Source: Apostichopus japonicus
Taxonomy: Eukaryota > Echinodermata > Holothuroidea > Aspidochirotida > Stichopodidae
DNA: 64,000 nt
Assembly (NCBI RefSeq): GCF_037975245.1
Contig: NC_092570.1
Coordinates: forward strand, 4,124,001 to 4,188,000
Direction: 5' to 3'
Shown piece by piece: positions 9,688 through 21,200 of the stretch (the stretch's first letter is position 1; each line of letters opens with the position of its first letter). The notes below the pieces were generated by a model. It saw nothing but the letters and a program-made list of their open reading frames with translations. It did no database searches and was not told the DNA's origin. The position numbers and the translations under genes are program-made.

Positions 9688-11764
9688 TAAGAAATATAAA
9701 ACTGTACGATATCAAGACTTAAAAATTATAATTCATAAAATATACTTGGGGTGAGTAGTCCATAGATGGTCTCAAGAAACAACCTAATTTACAGCAAGGT
9801 GGCTGTTTGTAGTGACGAGTGAATATCTAGTTACATTTTGCTTTCTGCATGGAAAAAAGAAGACATGAGAGGAGAACGAAAATATTCTCTAACAAAAACA
9901 TGACGATTTTCGTGTGCAGCAGAGGAAACCTGCTTCTGCACAATATTAGTGGGACGTTATTGATAATTCTATGTTGTAATGATTCTTGACTAGAGTCACT
10001 AAGTTTCAAAAGTGAAATGACTCTATTAAACAAATTTTCATTGTAGAAATTAATAGAGCAAAATCACTGGCAAAATGACTCCAAATGTTTTTAAAATGAA
10101 GTGACTGTTGAAACTGGTTATTCCAGCAAAAACAAATTTCGACATAAAATTTGGTGGAAAGAAAAAAAGGGTTCATTTTGTGCAAAACTTAAATAATAAG
10201 AGTTCCTCTTTTGTTTTATACTGAGCTGTTCATTAATATTTATATAGTTTTGTCCTTTGTTAGAAATTGGAGAGTTCCTTTTTCTACGTACTGGAGCCAT
10301 TCATAAATATTTATATAGTTTTGTCCATTGTTAGAAATTGGAGAGTTCCTTTTTCTACATACTGGAGCCATTCATGAATATTTATATAGTTTTGTCCATT
10401 GTTAGAAATTGGAGAATTCCTTTTCCTACATACTGGAGCCATTAATGAATATTTATATAGCTTTGTCCATTGTTAGAAATTGGAGAGGTGAGATATCAGT
10501 GGTGACATCATTTCATTAAAAGCATTGTCACTCCTCATTTTCACCATGAGACATTGCTTTAAATTTGCTCACCTATTGTTTTAGTCTAATTTTTGTAAAA
10601 CATGGCATCTCAAGTAGGAAGATAATGGATGTATGTCATTTGTAGTACATTCGACGCCATGAAAGTGAAAATGTGGACAAGAATGGAAAACTTGGATGGT
10701 CTATCATACTAAGCATCCATTTTTGATCCATATCAGTGAGATGATCCCTATTGTTTTTGTGTAGGTCAGAGCTCATTTCAGGTTAGCAGACAACAAAGTC
10801 TGAAACCTTTGAAAAACTTATGTAAGGAAACTGGATCTCATCTCCCACTTGTTACGAAGATGTCTCATAATGAGTATAAAAAGTTTTTAAAAAAACTATT
10901 ATTTTTAGTGGCGTGCAAAGGTCTTTTTAGGTCAACAGAGATCAAACTGTGAAGACCTTTCATACATGATATCCAAAGAAATTAATTTTCAGATATCAGA
11001 TGCCTGAAGGCTGCTCAAACTACTACTTGTGTCTATGAAAACCCTATGCAATGTTGCACTCGAGCTGTTTGTTTTAGCTGACATTTAGTTTTTGGTATTA
11101 GCAAAGCATGATGATCATTCATCTCTCAAATTTTTGCTGTCGATATTTAAAGATTCTAGTTTTCAGTTTTGTACTCTTTGGATCTTTTAAAAAAAAAGAG
11201 GTATGAAGAACTAATAAACCAATAGTTAATCAATAGATCAATAGTTCTTAGATATGGCAATTGGAAGAAAATCTTTTCAAACAAAACAAAAATGCTGATA
11301 TGAAAGAAAACAAACAACAAAATTGTTTACATTTAATGCAGGGTTATTAGAGACTGACACAAAGTAAACCAAAATGAGAGTATTTAAAACAGTTAATAAT
11401 TGACAATTTAAAACAGGAAATGCAGAACTGTGTGAAATAATTTTAAAATAAATCCAAGAATCACCTTAACTACCCTAGCAATCATCATTGTTCACAACTG
11501 GAGGCTTTGGGATATGAAATACCAATGAAAGGATCCGTAGTGGTGAAAAAAGTAATCACAATACATTAATGTTAATGTTGAATGACATTTGCTGGAAATG
11601 ATACTGTTCAATGTGGTCCTCCTAATCTCATTGAGTATAAAGATTGTCTGGTGTGTCAACCGTAATACCAGTTGGTGATAATATAAAAGTATCCGTTGAT
11701 AATTATATAATTACACACCAAGACCTCAATTTATTTTTCACTCAAGACAAGTTATAATGTGGCA
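9688..11764. other. DTYMK 3' flank, no gene seen
   Basis: DTYMK 3' UTR, probably, then AT-rich sequence with a minisatellite at 10198-10487. No open frame looks coding. Confidence 0.5.
10198..10487. repeat. Minisatellite, about 4 copies of a 79-bp unit
   Basis: Each copy reads through GAGAGTTCCTTTTTCTAC, ACTGGAGCCATTCAT and ATTTATATAGTTTTGTCCA, then TTGTTAGAAATTGG. Copies differ at a few positions. It lies about 500 bp downstream of the DTYMK stop. Confidence 0.92.
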
Positions 11765-12127
11765 CAAGGGCGTAGGAACCGGGGGGGCTGGGGGGCGCCA
11801 GCCCCCCCAGTGAAAAATATGGGGGGGCGGAAGTATCGTTCCGCCCCCCACTCCGCAAGTCAGAAAACCCCTTTTTCATTTCCAAATGAGAAAAAAATCT
11901 CATTTGAAGCACCAAATTGCATCTAAGGCCAGGTGAAAATGCAAAATTCTTTACAAAATGGAGTGCGTGTTGAAGTGTGCTATATTGCACCAAATTGCAT
12001 CTGAGGCCACCTGGAAATGCAAAAAAATTCCAAAGGGGAGGGGGACACCCCCTCCCCTTAGACCCCTCCCCCAGGCCGGCCATCAGTCTTCAGCCCCCCC
12101 ACTCAAAAGTACCTTCCTACGCCACTG
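11765..12127. mobile_element. hAT-like MITE (363 bp)
   Basis: Ends CAAGGGCGTAGGAA and TTCCTACGCCACTG are inverted repeats (12 of 14 match). Flanks ATGTGGCA (11757-11764) and GTGTGGCA (12128-12135) match at 7 of 8, as expected for a hAT 8-bp duplication. G-rich and C-rich subterminal tracts face each other, and a roughly 37-bp internal block (ACCAAATTGCATCT...) occurs twice. Open frames here are low-complexity and not genes. It resembles the outer element at 4901-6662. Confidence 0.85.
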
Positions 12128-12197
12128 GTGTGGCAAGTTGCATTGCCTCAAGAATAACGGTATTGTATGATACTACATGTGATGCAGTATTTCTCGG

Positions 12198-12243
12198 TTT
12201 AGGGTTAGGATTAACCCTAGGGTTAACCCTAACCATAGGGTTT
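12198..12243. repeat. Short telomere-like motif patch, head-to-head
   Basis: TTTAGGGTTAGGATTAACCC followed by TAGGGTTAACCCTAACC: two TTAGGG-type motifs, then CCCTAA-type motifs in the opposite orientation, ending in ATAGGG. Only about 46 bp, so weak as a telomere relic. It is 70 bp from the MITE. Confidence 0.6.
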
Positions 12244-12639
12244 CCCCGGTCCACAAGATATGTCATTCATTGGGCTGTATCATGCAAGATGACATTGCTC
12301 GACATATTAAACTGTATAAAACTGTTCTCTTGAGAAATACTGTCACGTGATGATTGGCTGAATTACAAGACGATGATATAAATATGCATGATGATAATGT
12401 AAATGTATACAGTGGTAATATTAAAGTAGATGATGATGATGATAAAATTTAAAAATTTTTTAAAAAACATGGATGATGATTATAATAATTTTGAAGTAAC
12501 CACAATGCTGATAACGTACGTTATACGTAGAATACAGAATGATTATGTTAATCAGTCACTGAGGAATGATGATGTTAAACAGTCATTGAGGAGTGCACAG
12601 TTATAATAATTTGAAACAATACGATAGTAAATAACGTAA

Positions 12640-12677
12640 AACATGATGATGGTAATGATGATGATGATGATGATGCC
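12640..12677. repeat. (ATG)n microsatellite
   Basis: GATGATGGTAATGATGATG-type run; further ATGATG patches lie at 12430-12445. The apparent Met-rich frame over it is not a gene. Confidence 0.9.
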
Positions 12678-14029
12678 ACAGCGCAAGATTTATGAGAAAG
12701 ATACCTTGGCAAGGTGCAAAAGTTTTTGTTTGTCTTTTCGTTTATTCCGGGATAAATTGCATAAAATACAGTTCATAAATAGGAAAATGGTGAGTATAAT
12801 AAATAAAATGTTATGTGCATTCATAAAATGTGTAAAAGAAATTAGGGAATAAAAATTGTGGAAACTATACAAATTACATCAAATCAAGTCATTTAAAGTG
12901 TCATGTTGAATTAAAATAGATGCTCTGTATACAAACAAGTTTCTGAAAACTTGCACTCTATATTTTGGTGTCAATGCACGATTCCTGAGATTATAGATAG
13001 CGTGTCGACACATTGATTTCAGTTCTGCATGAAGCGGGTGATTTTCTTCTCTTTGAATATTCCTACTTAGTCTGATAAATTCATGTGGTAAAGAATGTTA
13101 ACAGCATGCAATTTGAAACACAAGGTAACATACACGTCTTTCCGTCTTGATAAAAAATATGTCAACTTAATGATGAGTAGCCAAGATTGGTTTTGATGGT
13201 CAACTCAGTCAAATCGTGTGCTTGTATTTTGTATTTCAATTTATCGAACATCAGCCTGTTTATTTTTTTTTACTACCAGAACCAAGATGTTGCAGAACAA
13301 TTTTGATACCCTAATTTGATACCAACTTGTCTGCATAAAGGTTTTTGTAACCTCTGAATAAGTGTTTGGTTTGAAAATTGAAATTGCAACAGTCTTTTCA
13401 GTGTTATGAGGTGATGCAATTCAGCAGTGAAAGTACACCCCCTCTACTCCTGTGTGGAGGAGAGAGTGGTTATTTGGGGGGGGGGTGTTGAGCTGCTGGC
13501 AATTTGGCTGAATTTTTCATTTTGGGGGGGGTGGGGGTCGAAGAGATATTAGTCAGGTGTTAAATGACACACTACTCAGATCAGATGAGAAGGCTGGTAA
13601 TTTTGTGATAATTGGTTCATTTTGTTAAAAGATTTTTTTTTTAGGGGGGGAGGGTATTAGTCAGGTGTAAGGTTACACACTACACGGATAAGATGAGAAC
13701 TCACATGAGCCACAGAATCAATATCTAGGCAGCATTGTGTACACCACAAAGTATGTGTTGCATAATGTATATTTCTATAAGATTGTAAAACGGGAACTTA
13801 GAACGTTCATTTAGTACTTTTTGTCCATGACGTTCCCCTTATTTGGCATTACAGGTATTGTCTTTGGTGGATGACAAAGGGGTAGATTCCATGAAAGTGA
13901 AAAATGAAAATGGATAATAAAAAAAAAATTGAATTGTTTTTATTCCATTCTTATATTTCAATGTCTGCTTGTAAAACTCAAAGTGGTTGCTGAAGGAGTG
14001 TTGTTGATTGGTTAAAACGTACAGAGCTC

Positions 14030-14280
14030 AAACCTTTCTGAGCCACCACATAGAATTATGTAACTACTCATATAATTATCTAACCACCCTAAATAGTTGT
14101 ATAACCTCCCAGTAGCATTATGTAACTACTCATATAACCACCCAAACTAGTTGTATAACCTCCCAGTAGAATTATGTTAACACCCAATATAATTATACAA
14201 CCACCCCAAAATAGATAACCACCACATAGAATTATTCAACTACCCCGAAAAAGTAAACTTCATAGAACTACTCCATAAAA
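14030..14280. repeat. Degenerate tandem repeat
   Basis: Irregular copies of ACCACCACATAGAATTATG, TAACTACTCATATAATTAT and ATAACCTCCCAGTAG; unit about 60-75 bp and strongly diverged. Confidence 0.6.
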
Positions 14281-17200
14281 ATTTCGAAAAAAAGCTATAA
14301 CCCCCCCCCCCACCCCACACACACACACACACACAAAATATAAAATAAATAATCAACAAGAATACAGCAGGGATTCAACACTGTAATAGAGGGCGCTTGT
14401 ACGAATGCTGTTGCTCCGTGTCTTGTATAAATATCCAAGAGCGCTAGGACGAATTTTAGATGATTTTGAAGGAGTCAAGTAAGAGTTTGCTCAAGCCTGT
14501 TGGCCTGCATAGATACCATGTAGTGTGGTTGGGGGGGGGGATGCGAAGGAGTCATACACATTCACTGCAGGGGTAGTAGGCCTGTAGAGGGTATCTTTGT
14601 AAATATTATACCCATACTTACACTTTCTTTACCTACCTGGCCAAAAAAAAATGATTTAAACAGTTTCCCTGGGTCCTTTTGTAGTAGGAGTGATGGAGGG
14701 TGGGAAATACCCGGAAAATATATTCCCCCTTTTTTATGAAATTTTCGTCACTTGTAAACAAACCTCTTTACTCAGTAGTAAACAATTTTCGTACGCTGCT
14801 TCTGGGCGGCCAACAGGGGTCTAAAATTGCCACAATGGACCCAATTTTTGCACCACATGTACTTCCATTTATGCTCTTCAACATACAAGACACACACACA
14901 CTAAAAACAGATTCTGATTGATAACATCAAAAAAGTTGTACTGCTTTTTGGCACTTTCCCTGAAGGAGAACATTCGACTCCAATAGTAGTATGCCACCAT
15001 AAGGTGCTCATAGCTTGGTAACTACCCTTGAAGACTCGCCCCAAACCACGTGCCGCGCTCTGAAAAAGTTAACTTACCGTTGCTTGCAAGTGAAGTTTTC
15101 TTCTTGTCGCTACAAAATGCAGACAGTAATGACACGTGATACCTTGTTATCTTTTATCTAGACCTGAGATGTCCATCGCTGCTATGTACACTGTGCTGTG
15201 GGTATTGACCGTAGATGTATGTACTGACTACACTAGTGTCTCAATACCGACGGTAGCAAGCTGTGTGTGTATTTTCTGGGATCGATGATGGTGTCTAACA
15301 CTTCTATTAGACCTCATTCGAAACTAGGTCAGATTACCAGCATGAGACATTTCTTTGTGCGCGAGTCTTCACATCCTTTAAGATCATGGTTCCCTCATAG
15401 TTGCGTTACAAGCCATATAATATTGACACATTGAATATCCATTGATGATCACAAAAAGAGCCTAAGAAGGTCAAATAAATGTTCCTTTTGTCTTTAGAGG
15501 TTTTCATCTTACTATTGTGATATCGAGTTTGGCATCACCTGTGTTAAAGTTAACGCGATACACAACAGAAAACTCAGATACATAGAATACCAATTTGTGG
15601 TGTTTATGTAATGTGCTTATATCCTTCCATACTAGCCCATATGGCCTGTTCGTTCAACGTTACATTCCTCATTATTGTCGCTCTGTCCCTTATATTATTA
15701 TGAATGATGATAGCAATGAAATTTAATATACACAGTAAACCAATAACATTTTCCTTTACCGGTCGAACATTTTCTTTGATTTTAGGTGTGGGGGGGGGGG
15801 GATTCCGGTAATAGCTGCAGAGTGTCTAACGAGGAGGGGGAAGGGATGTGATACGCATTAATTATTCAAGAACTATATAGAGAGCCAAGTTCATTTCTCT
15901 TCCCCGTTGAAAATTTCCGTCTGCCTTTAGGTGGTTGAATGGTGGGGGGGGGTCAGGGGTGGAGAGAAAGCTGGTGAGTGTCTTTGTCTCAGAGGATCTA
16001 GCAAAGAGAGAGAGGGGGGGGCGGGGGTGTCGAGCAATATTATTGTTTTATGTTCTCCTTATGAAGGGGTTAAAATAAAAAAGATTTCGAACTATTGTCT
16101 CACTATGTATTATCATATTCCGTCTTCAAAGGAAATATACAGTGGTCCTTTTACCTATCACTGTGATCCCCTCCCCAACCCCATTTTCCTCATTCATACC
16201 CCATTCTACCATGAACATATCCTTCACATATTACGAAACATAAAAACACAGAAACGGATTCAAACAAGGTTTTGTTTACGGGTAGTGTCATATATTTACA
16301 CCTTGATAATAAATTCAGATCCCATGAATATTAATATTTACAAGATTTTCGTTACTTACAACGAATAATACGATGTTTTTAATTTATACTTTTTTTTAAA
16401 GACTTCAGATCAGGACATTGTTGTTTTTTCTTAGCTTTAAAAACCACGTGATGATGAATATAAAAGACCTTATATCCTGTCTTAAATTTTCTTAATTTTT
16501 CTTTTTAAAATAGGCCATTAGGATAAGACTAGGCCTATTATAAAATCTGCCGTATTATCCAATGAGCAGCATGAAGCACGGCATAGGGGCTGCAATAGGT
16601 CACAGGGTCAAGGGGCATATAAACATATCCATACACATGCGTTTCGGGTTGTGCCTGCAGAAGTTAAGAAAGGGGGCGCGTACCTGGCGCCTAAAGGCTT
16701 CAGATGGTGTTAATTTAGCACTGTAGACTATATAAGCGATCTATGGGATACCATAGGGTGAACCTTGACTGTCGCCGTGTGAACATTTCTCATAACAAAG
16801 TATCTCACTTGTCGAGAAACATGGAAGCACATTTAGCTACTTTTATGGTTTGAGAGTGCAGCGAGGAAAAAATCCCGTTTTTTCGATGAGGAAAGAGGAT
16901 TGAACGCAATGACTAAAATCTCGAAAAACTTATCTAGCTGTGGCTATTCTTGGTACGGAAGCGCAAGGGTGACATGAATGAATTGTTGTCCAGGCAGTGA
17001 CTCAGTAATGTATAGCTAGTGACGTACACTTTGATGAGATATGTTACATTATATACAGAGATCTGACGCATGCGCACATGGTATAATGCACCGGCAGTTT
17101 CGTTTAAAGGGAATATATATAATGACACAAAATACTGCGTGATATGCCAAATTGGTCAGAAACCCATTTTAGCATTTATTTGCAATGTGTTCATAATTTC

Positions 17201-17854
17201 GTACCAATCGTGCAACAGGTTTACATGGTGATATTAACGTAGCAATAGAGTCTTCAATGAATACTACATATATGCAAGTTCTGAAGGTAAAATCAAAATT
17301 GTATATTGTAAATTCTATCAAGTTTTTATACAAATATTGAAGCTTTGAAAGTTATTTAATTTCGTTTACTGTTTGGACTGGACATTAGTTATAAAAAGTT
17401 AGATGGCAATACGAACAATCTGATCAAATTTTATCAGAATAAGTGTGGATCTTTTTGTTGCCATGGAGTGAAAAAAAGAATACTTTCCCTCGATATTACT
17501 GTTTTCATATGTACGAACATTGCTCGTTTCTTATAATTCATTAGCAAGTTTTCGTTCAATAGAGTGGTCAATCTGAACAACCCAGTCTGCTTAAATAATA
17601 TTCATATTGCTTGTGAGAAAGATTTCTTTAAAATAAATAAATAAGTGATTTCATACAATGAACGATGCTTCTGAGCTGAGCTGAGAGAAAAAGAAGTCCA
17701 TGACCTTTGTCCTGATCATGAATTTGTCCACATTTTATTCTCCATTGCACCCTAACAATATAAAACAGCCTCTTCAATCTTATAGGAAAGGTCACTTTTA
17801 AGGTGTATTTTTAACCGGATAGGTTGGGAGGGGGGGTGGGGGTGTGTGTGTAAG

Positions 17855-17860
17855 TTTATT
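17855..17860 (-). promoter_or_regulatory. Candidate polyadenylation signal of the nuclear receptor gene
   Basis: TTTATT on the plus strand reads AATAAA on the minus strand, about 180 nt downstream of the receptor stop codon. Position is plausible; use is unproven. Confidence 0.4.
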
Positions 17861-18037
17861 TAATTTTACCTCTTTTCCTGTGGGATGGAGATAGGTATTG
17901 GAGGCTTGGATACATTTTAGGTTTCAATGTTGTACCTTTCGACTACCCCTTACCCTCCCTCCCCCACCCTAATCCACTCCCCGTTCTTCCTCTCCCATTC
18001 ATATCCTTTCTTGGTGTAATCTCGATTCTACGTTTGC

Positions 18038-18264
18038 TCACTCGACGATTTTCTCCACTGAGACGGAACCAATTGTTTTCTTAAAGAATAGGTCTTCTAG
18101 ATGTTCCCGGGAGACTCTCTTCAATGCAGGCATCGTAAGCAGTAACTTGCCGAATCTGGCGGGACTCTCCGGGTGTATGATGTTCTCATATTGTGCTAAT
18201 ACCACCTGGGCTTGATCTCTGTAATACTCTACCGTGCTTTTCTCACGTACAGCACTTTTAGTAT
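18038..18264 (-). CDS. NR2E6-like: Nuclear receptor last coding exon (LBD helices 10-11)
   Basis: 227 nt including TGA; acceptor CGTATTATAG. Encodes [21 protein letters not shown]..., then [17 protein letters not shown], the conserved helix 10 RFxxLLLxLP region, and LFFKKTIG. It terminates at VEKIVE, where NR2E relatives continue with an LLxDM(Y/F) AF-2 core. Confidence 0.92.
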
Positions 18265-21200
18265 CTATAATACGGGTAAAAAGAATAAGAAAAGGTGAGA
18301 AGACTAATATACACAATCACAAAAGGAAAAGAACATTTACTAATGTGTTATGTTCTAAATTGTACATCTCCCATCGGTGAAGAAGGACGATGGGGCAGGT
18401 GCTGTTCTCTTGCCATATTGCACCCCCCCCCCACCCACCCCCTCCAGTCCCTTTGCTCTTACCGTCTAAACTGACACAATATGTCATCTCTCAATGTAAA
18501 CATACACCCAATACCCCACCTTGTTAGTACTCTACCGTGCTTTTCTCACGTACAGCACTCTTAGTATCTATAATACGAGTAAAACAGGATAGGAAAAGAT
18601 AAACAATCACAATAGGAAAAGAGCATTAACTAATGTGTTATGTTATAAATTATACATCTCCCATTGGTGAAGAAGGACGATGGGGGGGGGGGGAGGTGCT
18701 GTTCTCTTGTCATACTGCAACCCACCCCCCCCCCCCTGCGGTCCCTCCGCCCTTACAGTCTAAACTGACACAATATGTCATCTCTCAATGTAAACATACA
18801 CCCCAATACCCCACCTTGTTAGACACATCGGCCATTCTTCCAACCAGGACCCATACTAAAATCACCCCCCCCCCAGGGGTGTCAAGAGTCAGGCCGGGCC
18901 CAGGGATACTATAACGTTACCGGACCCCACGTGAAATCTTCGTTTTTCTCCCTTTATGTATGTTATGATATTAGGATAAATAGTCTGTATTATATTTCAC
19001 GGGGCCCTAACTGACCCATGGGCTAATTCGCCCCCCCCCCCCGGACCAGCCCCTTATCGAGCCTATCTACCTGACGCGATTATGCAATTCAAACAACCAA
19101 ATTGGCTTTCGAGCTGTTGGTGTGAATCCCGGGTGAGGTAGGAACGGTTTGTAATGAAACGTGAAATGTACCTGATTTAAACAAAATAACCGCCTCCAGA
19201 AAAGCAAACTCGTGCGTACTGAGATTTAATGTACGCAGGCGCACAGTAACTTCCTGAATATCGTCGACAACTTCCGATTTCCTCTTTTTTGGTTCCTGGA
19301 TGGAGATAATAAGATGAAAGAGAATTTCTATCACAAATTTGTTCAAATCAAGTTTAGCTGTCTTTTGTGTCGTGTCGGTGTAACATTTGTCACCAATTAC
19401 AGTCAAAACCTTCCAGCAATTTTCTCGTATGAAAGGGCAATAAAATTTCAGCTTTCATCAGAAGATAAATCGAAAACTGAAAATGTCCACGGACAGCTTA
19501 AACATAAATGGCGGTGTGGGACCAATGCAAAATGGAAAAAGTCTCATCCGTTCACCGGTTTTTTTTATATATATATTTTTATGTGGTATGTTTTCACCTA
19601 CTTTAATGACGTAGGTCATCCTATCTGGTAATCTATTTAATCCTACCTTTTAATAAGGTAACTTTAGGTATCTTACCTTTTCGTCGATTTGTGACACTAA
19701 TTCGTCATCTAATCTCATACTGGAGTGACTGAGAAGTGCGCAGAAGTCAACAGCAGGCCAGTAAGCCGCATGAAGCAGGAATAATTCTCCCCAACATTCG
19801 TTTAACAAGATGAGTCGATCGGACGTATCCAACAACCTACGGAACAAAAATAACATATAACGCCATAAGAAAGGTGTGTCCAAATGGTCAGCACTTGGGA
19901 CAGTATCAATTCACCGATTGCATCCACTACTGCCCGAAATCGTCAGTTGCATTTCAACAGGTATTAAGTTTATGCCTTGGTAAAAAAAGTTGCCTATTGT
20001 TTTGGAGTGGGAGGGGGTTACATATTTCCCTTTACTTTGCCAAATAATAAACACAATGCTGGTTTTGAAGATTGTCCAAGATGTGTTTTCATGTGAGAAT
20101 GTAAAAAAGAGAGATTCTGCTATGGACCATTCATTAAGAGCGCCACCCACTAGTATAAAACTTTTCTGGTTGGCTAAACAATAACACTAGTCTTGCGAAT
20201 GAGATAAAATACTGTTTTACAACTGTTAACAAATACAAAGGTTTTGCGTAAATGAATTATTTTCACATTTGCGGATGTTCATATTTATCAAAATGATAAT
20301 TCTTTTCGTAGTTAAGAGGTATGAGTGTGGTAAATGTCGCTTAGTATTACAACTCCTTTTGTACTATCATATGTCGGGGGAAGTTAAGGAGTGAAATTAA
20401 CCAAAAAAGGAGCTTTCTAGAAATGTTCAAGACGATTATTTTAAATTTAAATTATACCCTAAAATCCATGACACATTCTTGAACTACTGGACCACTAACC
20501 CGCACCACATATCCTATGTCCCAATTTTCTTTTAATAAGACTGCGACCATTAGGTAGTTTGGACGTACCTGAATGGCTCGACGGCTTTTGTGGATTTTAA
20601 AGCGTGTATCAGAATACTTGTGGCTGTATCTTCTATCACAGAGAGGTTTGATGGCGCTCTCGATGGAATACCAAACGATGGAAAGTTTCCATGAAGCTGT
20701 GCCGCTCGTGAAGAACATGGGAGTATCGGAATGCGACCGCCCTCACCCATAGATGTCTGAAATTGTAGAGGAAGTGCGGCGAGCTTTGGGTGTAAATCTG
20801 AAAGAGGAATCATAAATAAGAAACAACTTGAAGGCGAAAATGGATAAATACGTGTCAAGATTCACGATTGGTACCATCAAGTCTGACTATGGGGGGAGGG
20901 AGGGGTCAGAGGGGGCTATAGCCCAGGGGTCAGTTGTGCTTCCTGGGGAAAAATGGAAGGGAACCGGCAAAATATGGAATGAGGAATATTGTAATATAAT
21001 ATGCATATTACACTTAAGAGAAAACGAAAAGTGCAACAAGGGCGGGGAAGTGGGGGGGGGGTGGGCGAGTAAGCGGCGACATCTCCACAGAGGCTCGGCC
21101 TGGGTAAGAAATGATTGAAACATACTACTTATTACTTAGTGAATATTATATCATTTGTCATTTTAATTCTACATCCAACAAATCAATGTTATCGTTAAAA

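Larger units (their letters stand above)
12680..18037. other. Intergenic region between convergent genes
   Basis: AT-rich sequence between the DTYMK and receptor 3' ends. It holds two diverged copies of a roughly 130-bp block with TATTAGTCAGGTGT and ACACACTAC (about 13545-13700), a degenerate ACCACC/ATAGAATTATGTAAC repeat (14030-14280), (C)n(CA)n at 14301-14336, and G-rich patches at 15787-16030 and 17825-17850. No coding exon recognised. Confidence 0.55.

Noticed and set aside
11742-12333. Several Pro/Gly-rich frames on both strands
   Set aside because: They translate the G/C tracts of the hAT-like MITE.
18860-19060. Possible MITE with GGGCCC and poly-C ends
   Set aside because: No matching inverted ends or target-site duplication could be found.
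20828-21123. Plus- and minus-strand frames beside the receptor hinge exon
   Set aside because: They lie in the receptor intron over G-rich low-complexity DNA and contain no recognisable domain.
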